Notes: generated from the sequence alone by a model not told the origin. A stretch of 64,000 bases of DNA from Rhizobium sp. CIAT894 (GCF_000172795.2 NZ_CP020947.1:4362160-4426159); one strand, 5' to 3'; counted from the stretch's first letter, positions 45,972 to 57,502 are shown. Translations and numbers: made by a program.

Positions 45972-46673
45972 ATGGCTCAAACACTGCTCATGCCGAAGGC
46001 GACAGCCATCTGGCTCGTCGATAACACGGCACTGTCTTTCGATCAGATCGCGCAGTTCTGCAAACTGCATCCGCTCGAAGTCAAGGCGATCGCCGACGGC
46101 GAAGCCGCGCAGGGCATCAAGGGCCTCGACCCGATCTCGACGGGACAGCTTTCCCGCGATGAGATCGCCCGCGCCGAAGCCAATCCGAACCACAAGCTGA
46201 AGCTTTCCGAACCGAAGGTTCGCGTACCGGAATCCAAGCGCCGCGGCCCGCGTTATACGCCGGTTTCCAAGCGTCAGGACCGCCCGAACGCCATTCTCTG
46301 GCTCGTTCGCAACCATCCGGAGCTGAAGGACGCACAGATTTCCCGCCTCGTCGGCACGACGAAATCGACCATCGAGCAGATCCGCGAGCGCACCCACTGG
46401 AACTCGGCCAACCTGGCGCCGATGGATCCGGTGACGCTCGGCCTCTGCAGCCAGATCGATCTCGACATGGAAGTGGAAAAGGCTTCCAAGGGCCGTCCGC
46501 TGCCGACCGCCGCCGAGCTTGGCGCGACGCTGCAATCGGCTCAGGAAACCGAGCGCCTGACCCCGAGCTACGAGCGCGAGGAAGAAAAGGAAATCGACGC
46601 CGATGCCGTCTTCCGCAAGCTGAGCTCGCTGCGCTCCGCACCGAAGGACGAGGACGACGACGACCAGTACTGA
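45972..46673 (+). CDS. trcR: TrcR, cell-cycle transcriptional regulator (DUF1013)
   Basis: A 233-residue alphaproteobacterial protein of the DUF1013 family. MAQTLLMPKATAIWLVDNTALSFDQIAQFC begins the domain, and PNAILWLVRNHPELKDAQISRLVGTTKSTIEQIRERTHWN holds a helix-turn-helix-like segment (about residues 100-140). The C-terminus is acidic (KDEDDDDQY). In Caulobacter TrcR associates with RNA polymerase and affects cell-cycle genes. The ATG at 45972 is chosen by family N-terminus. It stands alone, with a strong terminator after it. Confidence 0.9.
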   Translation: MAQTLLMPKATAIWLVDNTALSFDQIAQFCKLHPLEVKAIADGEAAQGIKGLDPISTGQLSRDEIARAEANPNHKLKLSEPKVRVPESKRRGPRYTPVSKRQDRPNAILWLVRNHPELKDAQISRLVGTTKSTIEQIRERTHWNSANLAPMDPVTLGLCSQIDLDMEVEKASKGRPLPTAAELGATLQSAQETERLTPSYEREEEKEIDADAVFRKLSSLRSAPKDEDDDDQY

Positions 46674-46692
46674 GATATCCACCGTCTCATAG

Positions 46693-46720
46693 AAAACCCC
46701 GCCGGACCGGCGGGGTTTTT
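46693..46720 (+). terminator. Terminator between trcR and the convergent flagellin gene
   Basis: AAAACCCCGCC / GGCGGGGTTTT perfect stem with a short loop and T-run on plus (TTTTTTATT), and an A-run giving a T-run on minus, so it can serve both convergent genes. Confidence 0.9.
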
Positions 46721-46742
46721 TATTGGGGTTGTCTTGTTTGGA

Positions 46743-47678
46743 TTAGCTGCGGAACAGGGTGAGAATGTTCTGCGCCGAGCTGTTGGCGATCGACAGCGAC
46801 TGGACGGCGAGCTGCTGCTGTGTCTGCAACGCCGAGAGCTTGCTCGATTCCTCTTCCATATCGGCATCGACGAGGCGGCCGACGCCGGAGTCGATCGAGT
46901 CGTGAAGACCGCTGACGAAATTTTCCTGCAGCTGGATCCGCGTCGAGATCGAACCGAGCGCCGAGCCGGCGGCGGTCATGGCGCCGAGAACCAGTTCGAC
47001 ACCCGTCAAGGCGCCATCGAGCTGGCCCTGGGTAAAACCGGTAATGTCGAGATCATAAATCGACGCCATGACGATGACGGTTCCGCCATAGGTTCCGTTG
47101 AAGGCCGTGCCGATGATGCCGCTGGTCGTCTCGATCGCACCGGTGCTCGTCATGCCGAAGAGCACGTTTCCAAGCGTGCCGGAATCGAGCACGTAGTCCG
47201 TCATCTTGACCGAGACGGCATTGCTGCCATCGCGCACGAAGGACGAGACGACGCTCTTCGTACCGGAAGCGCCGGCGACCCAGTTTTCACCGGAGAAGGA
47301 CGCCGATTGGGCGATGCTGAGCAGCTGCTCCTGCAGCTGATCGAGTTCCTGCTGAATCTTCGTCTTGTCGACGCCCTTTTCCGTGGCGGCGACGATCTTG
47401 GCTTTGATGTCGCTGACCACATCAATCGCGCTGTCCATGGCCGAATAGGCCGTGTCGACCTTGGCGGCGCCGAGGCCGAGGGCATCGGAGACGGCCGAAA
47501 GCGCCTGGTTGTCAGAACGCATGGTCGTCGCGATCGACCAGTAGGCCGCATTGTCGGCCGCCTTTTCGACACGATAACCCGAGGAAACCCGACCCTGGGT
47601 ATCCTTGAGACCGTCATTTACGCCGCGCAAAGTCTGCAGCGCTGCCATGGCAGCGTTGTTGGTAAGGATGCTTGTCAT
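46743..47678 (-). CDS. Flagellin, isolated from the main flagellar cluster
   Basis: A 311-residue filament protein. The ATG at 47678 (MTSILTNNAAMAALQTLR) gives the conserved N-terminal coiled-coil D0/D1 domain, with GYRVEKAADNAAYWSIATTMRSD typical of rhizobial complex-filament flagellins. The C-terminal D0/D1 half ends SIANSSAQNILTLFRS. The middle variable region is short. No other flagellar gene is in the window. R. leguminosarum has seven flagellins, some outside the main cluster; this copy, near acs and the origin, resembles flaE in position, but I do not assign the symbol. A 24-bp palindrome lies 106-129 bases upstream. Confidence 0.93.
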   Translation of the reverse strand: MTSILTNNAAMAALQTLRGVNDGLKDTQGRVSSGYRVEKAADNAAYWSIATTMRSDNQALSAVSDALGLGAAKVDTAYSAMDSAIDVVSDIKAKIVAATEKGVDKTKIQQELDQLQEQLLSIAQSASFSGENWVAGASGTKSVVSSFVRDGSNAVSVKMTDYVLDSGTLGNVLFGMTSTGAIETTSGIIGTAFNGTYGGTVIVMASIYDLDITGFTQGQLDGALTGVELVLGAMTAAGSALGSISTRIQLQENFVSGLHDSIDSGVGRLVDADMEEESSKLSALQTQQQLAVQSLSIANSSAQNILTLFRS

Positions 47679-47783
47679 GATCCGTTCCACAATCTTCGAG
47701 AAAGGGCATTCCGGACTACAGCCCCGCGCCTCTTTCAGACGCGCAAAGGACGCCGTAGCACTTCAACTGCCGCCTAATTTTGC

Positions 47784-47807
47784 CCTTAAATCGATTCCGA
47801 TTTAAGG
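47784..47807. promoter_or_regulatory. Perfect inverted repeat upstream of flagellin
   Basis: Arms CCTTAAATCG and CGATTTAAGG, 10 bp each and perfectly complementary, separated by 4 bases. It sits 106-129 bases before the flagellin start, in a 255-base AT-richer divergent gap. The symmetry and AT-rich content fit a dimeric regulator's operator rather than a terminator, since no T-run follows and no gene ends here. Confidence 0.55.
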
Positions 47808-47933
47808 AATTAAGCAGCAGGCCGGTAACGGCGACCGCGTCATGCAAAGCCTGCCATGCAAGCCATTGCCGTTAACAAACCCTTGCGCAACATAGTTAAC
47901 AATTTCTCAATTAGGCTTATCGAAAGTTTAATT

Positions 47934-49844
47934 TCACATCGGCAGAGAGCCGAAACCGCGCTTGCGCAGCGCCTCGGCGATCTCTTCCAAAATCGCCGGA
48001 TCATCAATGGTTGCAGGCATTTTCCAGGGTATGCCGTCGGCGATTTTCTGCATCGTGCCGCGCAGGATTTTACCCGAGCGTGTTTTCGGCAATCGGTTAA
48101 CGGTGATGGCCGTTTTGAAGGCGGCGACAGGGCCGATCGATTCGCGAATCATCGCCACGACCTCTGATTCGATCACCGCCGTTTCACGGGAAACATGTCG
48201 TTTCAGCACCAGGAAACCGCAGGGCGCCTGTCCTTTCAGCATATCGTTCACACCGATGACCGCGCATTCGGCAACATCGGGATGGCGCGCGCAGACCTCC
48301 TCCATCGCTCCGGTCGAGAGCCGATGACCGGCGCAATTGATGATGTCGTCGGTGCGCGACATGATGAAGAGGTAGCCGTCCTCGTCGACATAGCCGGCGT
48401 CGGCCGTTTTGTAATAACCGGGAAACTCGTCGAGATAAGCAGAGCGGAAACGATCGTCCGCGTTCCACAGCGTCGGCAGACAGCCCGGCGGCAGCGGCAG
48501 CTTCACGACGATATTGCCGAGCGTTCCTGCCTCGATCGGATGGCCGGCATCGTCAAGCACCGTGATGTCGTAACCGGGCATCGGCAGCGCCGGCGAACCG
48601 TGCTTGACAGGAAGGGCGCCGAGGCCGAGCGGATTGGCGGCGATCGGCCAGCCGGTCTCCGTCTGCCACCAGTGATCGATGACGGGTATGGCGAGCATGC
48701 GCTCCGCCCATTTCAACGTCTCCGGATCCGCCCTTTCGCCGGCGAGAAACAGCGCTCGGAAATCCGGCATCGGATATTTGCGAAGCAGTTCACCGTCGCC
48801 ATCCTCGCGGCGAATGGCGCGGAATGCCGTCGGCGCCGTGAAGAGTACCCGCACCCGATATTCCGAAACGATCCGCCAGAACGCGCCGGCATCCGGAGTG
48901 CCGACCGGTTTTCCCTCGAAGATCAGGGTGGTCACACCTGCGATCAGCGGGGCATAAACGATATAGGAATGGCCGACGACCCAGCCGATATCCGATGCCG
49001 TCCAGAACACCTCACCCGGCTTCAAGCCGTAAATATTCCGCATCGACCAGTTGAGCGCGACCATATGGCCGCCATTGTCGCGCACGACGCCCTTCGGCTG
49101 GCCCGTGGTGCCGGAGGTGTAGAGAATGTAGAGCGGATCGGTCGCCTCGACCGAGACGCAGGCGATCTCGGCGCCGCGATGCTGCGCCACCGCGGCGTCG
49201 AAATCCTGATCGCGGCCGCTGACGAGATCGGCCCGGAGCTCCGGCCGCTGCAGCACCAGACAGCGTTCCGGCTTCGAACGCGCCATCTCGATCGCCTGGT
49301 CGACCAGAGGCTTGTAGGCGACGATGCGGCCGGGTTCGAGCCCGCAGCTGGCGGTGATCACCAGCTTCGCGGCACAATCGTCGATGCGGGCAGCCAGTTC
49401 GCTGGCGGCAAAGCCACCGAAGACGACGGAGTGAACCGCACCGATGCGGGCGCAGGCAAGCATCGAGAACACCGCCTGTGGCACCATCGGCATATAGAGG
49501 ATGACGCGATCGCCTCTGCCGATGCCGAGATCAACAAGCGTCGCGGCGATGGCCTTCACCTCGTCGAGCACCTCGCCATAGGTGAAACGGCGCTTCTCGC
49601 CGGTCATTGCGCTGTCGAAGAGGATCGCCGTCTCGCCGCCGCGCCCGGCGATGACATGCCGGTCCAGACAATTGTGACAACTATTGGTTTCCGCCCCCTC
49701 GAACCACCGACCGTAGACGCCGGCATCCGGCGAAAAAATCCGCTCCGGCGGTTTGAACCAGTCGATATCGGCGGCTGCGTCGCGCCAGAAGGCCTCGGGA
49801 TCGCGCTCCCAGGCCGCATAGACCTGATGATAGCCGTACTGCAT
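47934..49844 (-). CDS. prpE: Propionyl-CoA synthetase-like acyl-CoA ligase
   Basis: A 636-residue AMP-forming ligase. The ATG at 49844 (MQYGYHQVYAAWERDPEAFW) follows GGGGAGGAG. Family features: NSCHNCLDRHV, LYILYTSGTTGQPKGVVRDNGGH, DHWWQTETGWPI (tryptophan- and glutamate-bearing adenylate site, as in PrpE rather than Acs), and [21 protein letters not shown] with the catalytic lysine. The shorter length and GW-type substrate pocket favour propionate over acetate, which is inference. It is a paralogue of acs 2 kb away on the same strand. A near-parS sequence lies inside its coding region. Confidence 0.85.
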   Translation of the reverse strand: MQYGYHQVYAAWERDPEAFWRDAAADIDWFKPPERIFSPDAGVYGRWFEGAETNSCHNCLDRHVIAGRGGETAILFDSAMTGEKRRFTYGEVLDEVKAIAATLVDLGIGRGDRVILYMPMVPQAVFSMLACARIGAVHSVVFGGFAASELAARIDDCAAKLVITASCGLEPGRIVAYKPLVDQAIEMARSKPERCLVLQRPELRADLVSGRDQDFDAAVAQHRGAEIACVSVEATDPLYILYTSGTTGQPKGVVRDNGGHMVALNWSMRNIYGLKPGEVFWTASDIGWVVGHSYIVYAPLIAGVTTLIFEGKPVGTPDAGAFWRIVSEYRVRVLFTAPTAFRAIRREDGDGELLRKYPMPDFRALFLAGERADPETLKWAERMLAIPVIDHWWQTETGWPIAANPLGLGALPVKHGSPALPMPGYDITVLDDAGHPIEAGTLGNIVVKLPLPPGCLPTLWNADDRFRSAYLDEFPGYYKTADAGYVDEDGYLFIMSRTDDIINCAGHRLSTGAMEEVCARHPDVAECAVIGVNDMLKGQAPCGFLVLKRHVSRETAVIESEVVAMIRESIGPVAAFKTAITVNRLPKTRSGKILRGTMQKIADGIPWKMPATIDDPAILEEIAEALRKRGFGSLPM

Positions 49845-49926
49845 CTGCTCCTCCCCAGGATATGCAAACCTCGATCTTAACCTAGGCGGAGGAGAGGAGA
49901 ACAGGAAGCCCGACCAAAGCAGCGTA

Positions 49927-50589
49927 TCAGCGCGCCCCGAAAATCGCCGATCCGACCCGCACACTGGTGGCGCCGAAGGCGATCGCCGTCTCGTAATCGC
50001 CCGACATGCCCATAGACAGTTTTTCGACACCGCATTTCAGCGCAAGCTTCGCCAACAGCGCGAAGTGCGGCCCGGGATTTTCTTCCGCCGGCGGAATGCA
50101 CATCAAACCCTCGATGGAAAGACCGAGCTCGTCGCGGCAGAGCGCGACGAAAGCCGGCGTGTCGTCGGGAGCGATGCCGGCCTTCTGCGGCTCGAGCCCG
50201 GTATTGACCTGGATGTACAGCCGCGTCGTCCTGCCTTGCCGCTTCATCTCCTCGGCAAGCGCGCGGGCGATTTTTTCCCGGTCCACGGTCTCGATGACGT
50301 CGAAAAGCGCCACCGCATCCGCCGCCTTGTTCGATTGCAGCGGTCCGATCAGATGCAATTCGATATCCGGCTGCTCGGCTTTCAGCCCCGGCCACTTGCC
50401 CTGGCTTTCCTGCACCCGGTTCTCGCCGAAGACACGCTGGCCGGCGTCGATGGCCGGACGGATCGCCTCCGCCTCGAAGGTCTTCGACACCGCGACGAGC
50501 CGAACGGAACCGGCCGGACGACCCGCCTGGCGTTCCCCGGCGGCAATCCGCGACCGCACGTCATCCAAGCGCTCTTGAAGTTCCATCAT
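49927..50589 (-). CDS. YggS/PLPBP family PLP homeostasis protein
   Basis: A 220-residue alanine-racemase-fold protein that binds pyridoxal phosphate without known catalysis and keeps B6 and amino-acid pools balanced. PLP lysine in VRLVAVSKTFEAEAI (K36); GENRVQESQGKWP, HLIGPLQSNKAADAV and GLMCIPP follow, with SMGMSGDYETAIAFGATSVRVGSAIFG at the end, all diagnostic. The tandem ATG pair at 50589/50586 leaves the exact start open by one residue. It is divergent from leuS, with 200 bases between. Confidence 0.92.
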   Translation of the reverse strand: MMELQERLDDVRSRIAAGERQAGRPAGSVRLVAVSKTFEAEAIRPAIDAGQRVFGENRVQESQGKWPGLKAEQPDIELHLIGPLQSNKAADAVALFDVIETVDREKIARALAEEMKRQGRTTRLYIQVNTGLEPQKAGIAPDDTPAFVALCRDELGLSIEGLMCIPPAEENPGPHFALLAKLALKCGVEKLSMGMSGDYETAIAFGATSVRVGSAIFGAR

Positions 50590-50789
50590 TCTGCCTCGAC
50601 ATTTCCGCATGAGAGTAATGGCAATGAACTAGCCAGCCATTCTGTGCTTGCCAAGACCCGCCGCCGCGAAATCGCCCGGCCGGAATGAAGATCGGGCGCT
50701 TGCGGCGGCTCGCAAAACTTGACGCTACCGTGGTTTCATGGTGAAGGTCTCGACCAACCTCCCCATTGATTTTCCGGAATTCGAATACC

Positions 50790-53409
<2,620 letters not shown>

Positions 53410-53420
<11 letters not shown>

Positions 53421-53931
53421 TATCGCTTGCAAGCTGGCCCGCAATGCCGGCGTCGCCATGATCCTTGCCGCTGCGGCGTTCCTCTCTGCCTGCCAGGTCC
53501 GGCCGCTCTACTCCGAGAGCTCGGGTGTCGTTGAGAAGCTTTCCTCGGTCGGCTTTTCCGAGGCGGGCAGCCGGGTCGAACAGCAAGTGCGCAATCGCCT
53601 GATCTTCCTTGCCTCCCGCGGTGCGGGCGAAGCGGAAAATCCCCAATATCGGGTCGAGATGCACGCCACCTCGAGCGTTGCCAGTACGCTGCTCCAGGAA
53701 TCCGACGATACATCGAAGGCCGGCCGTGTCACCGTCAACGTCTCATACACGCTGAGCGCCACGGCCGACGGCCATGTCATCAAGGCAGGCAGCCGCCAGG
53801 TCACGGCACTGGTGGATTTCTCCGAACAGGAATTCGCCAAGCAAAGGGCGATCCGCGATGCGGAAAACCGTGCGGCGGATCAGGTGGCGGAATTCGTAGG
53901 AGCCGATATCGCCGCCGCCCTCAGCCGCTGA
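53410..53931 (+). CDS. lptE: LPS-assembly lipoprotein LptE
   Basis: A 173-residue outer-membrane lipoprotein that plugs LptD for lipopolysaccharide insertion. Start is TTG at 53410 inside the end of leuS. The signal peptide has the lipobox LSAC, with the lipidated cysteine at about residue 28, and CQVRPLYSE follows, the usual opening of LptE (family motif GFxLR/RPLY). The conserved order leuS-lptE-holA supports the call because the protein sequence is otherwise divergent. Translation coupling with leuS is likely. Confidence 0.87.
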
Positions 53932-53941
53932 GGGCGGTGAT

Positions 53942-54982
53942 GTGGCAGAGATAAAGTCCCACGAATTCGAGACCTTCCTGCAGAAATCGGCTGGAAACTA
54001 TCGGATCTTCGTCATTTACGGGCCGGACCGCGGCCTGGTGTCCGAACGTGCGGCTCAGCTTGCCGGCAAAACCGGCGTTGCTCTCGATGATCCTTTCTCG
54101 CTGACCAAACTCGATATCGGCGACCTGCAGAAGGATCCGGGACGATTGGTCGACGAAGTTCAGTCGATCGGCCTGTTCGGTGGCGAGAAGCTGATCTGGA
54201 TCCGCGGCGCCTCCAATGAAAAATATCTTGTCGATCCCTTGGCACTGCTTGCCGAAAAGCCGCTTGAAGCTGCCCATCTGATCGTCGAGGCTGGCGACTT
54301 GAAGAAGGGTTCGCTGCTTCGCAAGACCGCCGAGACGGCGCGATCTATCATGACGATCCCGTCTTACGCCGATGACAGCCGCGCCCTGAACGCCTTGATC
54401 GACACGGAGCTTGGCACAGAGAAGCTCGGCATCACGCCGGCTGCGCGCCAGGCGCTGATCGCATTGATCGGCGGCGACCGCATCGCGTCACGCAATGAGG
54501 TGCGTAAACTTGCCCTCTATTGCCGCGGTTACCCGACCGTCGAGGAACATCACGTTACCGAAATAATCGGCGACGCCAGCGCGATCTCTGTTGACGATGC
54601 CGTCGACGCCATCCTGAGCGGCGATCTCAATGCCTTTTTGCATGCCATGCAGAAGATCAGCAGCTCCAAAACCGCGATTTTTCTCGTGCTGCAGGCATGC
54701 CTGAAACAGTTTCAGCTTCTCGATACAATGCGCGCCGAAATGGAAGAAAAACGCCTGCAGGCGCCTCAGATCATGCAGACCATGGGTCGTCATCTGCATT
54801 TCCGCCGCAAGCCGATCATCGAACAGGCCCTGCGGCATTGGACCGCGGAAAGCATTGCCCGTGAATCCAATCGTCTGCAGGCAGCGATCCTGCAAAGCCG
54901 GCGGCGGCAGGTGCTGGAAGACAGCGTTGCCATGCAGACGCTGCTCTCCACCACCCTTCAATCCGGTCGTAAATCCACCTGA
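53942..54982 (+). CDS. holA: DNA polymerase III delta subunit
   Basis: A 346-residue clamp-loader subunit that opens the beta ring. It begins with GTG at 53942, 10 bases after the lptE stop, with GAGGGCGG upstream. MAEIKSHEFETFLQ, RIFVIYGPDRGLVSERAAQL, FGGEKLIWIRG and the C-terminal helical region match HolA. The delta subunit lacks a functional P-loop, as here. The gene closes the leuS-lptE-holA operon and faces parB. Confidence 0.93.
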   Translation: MAEIKSHEFETFLQKSAGNYRIFVIYGPDRGLVSERAAQLAGKTGVALDDPFSLTKLDIGDLQKDPGRLVDEVQSIGLFGGEKLIWIRGASNEKYLVDPLALLAEKPLEAAHLIVEAGDLKKGSLLRKTAETARSIMTIPSYADDSRALNALIDTELGTEKLGITPAARQALIALIGGDRIASRNEVRKLALYCRGYPTVEEHHVTEIIGDASAISVDDAVDAILSGDLNAFLHAMQKISSSKTAIFLVLQACLKQFQLLDTMRAEMEEKRLQAPQIMQTMGRHLHFRRKPIIEQALRHWTAESIARESNRLQAAILQSRRRQVLEDSVAMQTLLSTTLQSGRKST

Positions 54983-55033
54983 CCATCCTAAGGCGGGGCG
55001 GGTGTGAATCAGTTCGATAGCGACCGCTCTTCT

Positions 55034-55077
55034 GCATGTCGCCCGGAAGGATGCACGCTTCCGGGCTAATGACATGC
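55034..55077. repeat. Two-part palindrome between holA and parB
   Basis: GCATGTC / GACATGC outer arms (55034-55040 / 55071-55077) and a perfect inner stem GCCCGGAAG / CTTCCGGGC (55041-55049 / 55058-55066), with a TAAT bulge. It lies between two convergent genes, where a terminator is expected, but has no T-run. The outer arms resemble rhizobial palindromic elements. Confidence 0.6.
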
Positions 55078-55131
55078 GGAAACAAAGAGCAAAGCCTGTC
55101 GCGGAAGCAGGTTTGATGCGAGGCGCTGAAG

Positions 55132-56013
55132 CTAGCGCCTCTCAAGCAAGCGGCAAATTTCCTCGAGCTGCTCTAGCGACTTGTAGGAAATTTTGATCTG
55201 GCCGCCGCTGGTCTTATGATTGATCGAGACATCGAGCCCGAGCGCATCGGAAAGCGTCCGTTCCAAAGCCAGTGTATCGGAATCCTTCTGATCTTGCCGT
55301 AACGCCGGCTGCTGTGGCTCCGATTGCGCCTTGATATTGTTTTGCGCCAGCTTTTCCGCATCGCGAACCGACATGCCCTTGGCAACGATCGTGCGGGCAA
55401 GACTGGCCGGGTCGGAGGTGGAAACAAGTGCGCGGGCGTGACCAGCCGAGAGGCTGCCGGCGGCAAGCAGGTCGCGCACCGGATCGGGCAGTTTCAGCAG
55501 CCGCAGGGAGTTGGCGACATGGCTGCGGCTTTTGCCGATGATTTCGCCGAGGTCATTCTGCGTATAGCCATATTCGGCAATAAGCTGCTCATACCCCAGA
55601 GCTTCTTCAAGAGCATTGAGATCCGCCCGCTGGACGTTTTCGACAATGGCGATTTCCAGCGCCGTCTTGTCATCGACGTCACGGATAATGACCGGAATCT
55701 CGATCAGCCCAGCCAGCTGGGCTGCCCGCCAGCGACGTTCGCCGGCAATGATCTCGTAGCGATCCCGGTCCATCGTCCGCACGACAATCGGCTGCACGAT
55801 GCCGTGCTGACGAATAGAACTTGCAAGATCGTGCAGCTCGGCGTCATCAAAAAAACGACGGGGGTTGCGGGGATTGCGGCTGACGAACTCGATCGGGATC
55901 ATTCTGTCGGCGCTGACAGTGCGCTCGGCCTCAACCGGCACAGGCTGATCCATTTCCCCAATCAGCGCCGCAAGGCCGCGACCCAATCGCCTCTTCGATA
56001 CATCGTCATTCAT
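55132..56013 (-). CDS. parB: Chromosome-partitioning protein ParB
   Basis: A 293-residue CTP-dependent DNA clamp that binds parS and spreads to organise the origin region. N-terminal MNDDVSKRRLGRGLAALIGE interacts with ParA; RNPRNPRRFFDDAELHDLASSI and GERRWRAAQLAGL (residues 91-103, nucleotide binding) follow. The helix-turn-helix is TQNDLGEIIGKSRSHVANSL (about 151-170). The C-terminal dimer domain ends LEEICRLLERR. Thirty-two bases separate it from the parA stop, so parAB are one operon. Confidence 0.96.
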   Translation of the reverse strand: MNDDVSKRRLGRGLAALIGEMDQPVPVEAERTVSADRMIPIEFVSRNPRNPRRFFDDAELHDLASSIRQHGIVQPIVVRTMDRDRYEIIAGERRWRAAQLAGLIEIPVIIRDVDDKTALEIAIVENVQRADLNALEEALGYEQLIAEYGYTQNDLGEIIGKSRSHVANSLRLLKLPDPVRDLLAAGSLSAGHARALVSTSDPASLARTIVAKGMSVRDAEKLAQNNIKAQSEPQQPALRQDQKDSDTLALERTLSDALGLDVSINHKTSGGQIKISYKSLEQLEEICRLLERR

Positions 56014-56045
56014 GATCTACACTCACCTACGCCCCTGATATGATA

Positions 56046-56840
56046 TTACGCGGCCAGTCTTTGGCGTTCCCTTTGGATAACCTCAGAGGCGAGCTGCAGA
56101 TAGGCCTGGCTGCCCGCGCATTTCAAATCATAAAGAATAGCCGGCTTGCCGTAGGAGGGCGCCTCGGAAACCCGGACGTTGCGCGGAATTAACGTATGAT
56201 AAACCTTCTCGCCGAGATGCGTGCGCACATCATTGACCACCTGCTGGGCAAGATTGTTGCGCGCATCGAACATCGTCAAGACGATGCCCTGAATGTCCAG
56301 GCGCGGATTGACCGTGCGGCGAACCTGACTGACGGTTTCAAGCAGCTGGCTTAGACCTTCCAAAGCAAAAAATTCACATTGCAGCGGCACCAACACCGAA
56401 TGCGCCGCCGCCATGGCATTCATCGTCAGCAGATTGAACGACGGCGGGCAATCCAGAAGAATATAGGAAAATGTCATTGCTTCTGGCGACGACAACGCTT
56501 TGCGCAGTTTGAACACCCGGTCGCTCTGCTGCGAAATTTCCATCTCGATGCCAAGCAGATCCATCGTCGAAGGAACGATGAAGAGATTGGGCACCGCTGC
56601 CTCGAGCGTCACGTCCCTGATGCTGCGCTCCCCCACCATGAGATCATAGGAGGAGAGTTTCCGATCGCGGCGATCGATGCCGAGGCCGGTGCTGGCATTG
56701 CCCTGCGGGTCGAGATCGACAATCAAGACACGCTCACCGATAGCGGCAAGGGCTGTTGCCAAATTGATTGCGGTGGTGGTTTTCCCTACGCCACCCTTCT
56801 GATTTGCGATGGTAATTATTCGGTGTTTTTCGCCAGCCAT
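56046..56840 (-). CDS. parA: Chromosome-partitioning ATPase ParA
   Basis: A 264-residue deviant Walker ATPase. The P-loop KGGVGKTTTAINLATALA (residues 15-32) carries the signature lysine; YILLDCPPSFNLLTMNA is Walker B; PSYGKPAILYDLKCAGSQAYLQLA is the C-terminal chromosomal-type sequence. It lacks the N-terminal HTH domain of plasmid RepA proteins, showing this is the chromosomal copy. It pulls ParB-parS complexes to the new pole. It lies 19 bases after rsmG, in line with the widespread mnmG-rsmG-parA-parB order. Confidence 0.96.
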   Translation of the reverse strand: MAGEKHRIITIANQKGGVGKTTTAINLATALAAIGERVLIVDLDPQGNASTGLGIDRRDRKLSSYDLMVGERSIRDVTLEAAVPNLFIVPSTMDLLGIEMEISQQSDRVFKLRKALSSPEAMTFSYILLDCPPSFNLLTMNAMAAAHSVLVPLQCEFFALEGLSQLLETVSQVRRTVNPRLDIQGIVLTMFDARNNLAQQVVNDVRTHLGEKVYHTLIPRNVRVSEAPSYGKPAILYDLKCAGSQAYLQLASEVIQRERQRLAA

Positions 56841-56859
56841 TGCAGCAATATCCGATCTG

Positions 56860-57477
56860 TTAAGCCAAGCGCCGGAGATTCGATATTTCCAAAATAACAG
56901 ATTCCTGCTCGACGGCGCTCTTATGTTCTAACAGATCGAACCTCCACCGACCACGTGCTTTGTCGATTTCCCTCTGGTAATCCCGGCCTTTATGAAAGAG
57001 GCAACGACAATTTTCATTGCCAAGCATCCAGGCAGCGGAATATCCGATCAGCCCATCGAGCTCGGCCAGGGCTCGGGCGGAGATCGCGTCGCATTCGCCG
57101 ATCTCAGTAGGCGCATCTTCAATTCGAATAGCATGCACGCTCGCGCGCGCATTGGTCTCGCGCAGCGCCGTGCGCAGAAACGCTGCTTTTTTATGATTGC
57201 TCTCGACCAGATGCACCCATCCGTCTTGCAATTCGGCCAGATAGATTGCCGTGATCACCCCAGGGAATCCACCTCCGCTTCCAAGGTCGACCCAGGTGAT
57301 CGGCTGCGGCTGGATTTGAAAAATCTGGCTACTATCGGCGATATGCCGGTGCCACAGATCGTCGAGCGTTGAGGCCGCCACCAGGTTGATCGTTTTGGCC
57401 CACTTCTGAAAGAGCGCCGCAAAGTGTTGGAGCCGTTCCTGTGTTTCACGTGAAACACGTAAGCCGTTTAATTCCAT
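56860..57477 (-). CDS. rsmG: 16S rRNA (guanine527-N7)-methyltransferase
   Basis: A 205-residue SAM-dependent methyltransferase (GidB). [19 protein letters not shown], the [10 protein letters not shown] pattern, [17 protein letters not shown] (SAM binding) and [19 protein letters not shown] are diagnostic. A perfect parS lies inside its first codons and encodes the run VSRET. The parS bases are therefore under both coding and ParB-binding constraint. It is between mnmG and parA on the same strand. Confidence 0.95.
   Translation of the reverse strand: MELNGLRVSRETQERLQHFAALFQKWAKTINLVAASTLDDLWHRHIADSSQIFQIQPQPITWVDLGSGGGFPGVITAIYLAELQDGWVHLVESNHKKAAFLRTALRETNARASVHAIRIEDAPTEIGECDAISARALAELDGLIGYSAAWMLGNENCRCLFHKGRDYQREIDKARGRWRFDLLEHKSAVEQESVILEISNLRRLA
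57441..57458. promoter_or_regulatory. parS: Perfect parS site inside rsmG
   Basis: The 16-bp consensus TGTTTCACGTGAAACA is intact at 57442-57457, and one more base on each side keeps the symmetry (18 bp). It is within the 5' part of the rsmG coding sequence, 1.4 kb upstream of parB. This is the strongest ParB site in the window. Confidence 0.93.
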
Positions 57478-57502
57478 TCTGAAAGACTCTCAATTCTCGT
57501 AA

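Noticed and set aside
47870..47925. TTAA-N7-TTAA-like CtrA sites upstream of the flagellin and prpE end
   Set aside because: Two GTTAAC words occur, but neither has a proper second half-site; matches are partial (for example TTAA-N7-TCAA) in AT-rich sequence.
50590..50789. T-box-like leader for leuS
   Set aside because: No T-box sequence or terminator/antiterminator is present, and T-boxes are not expected in this group.
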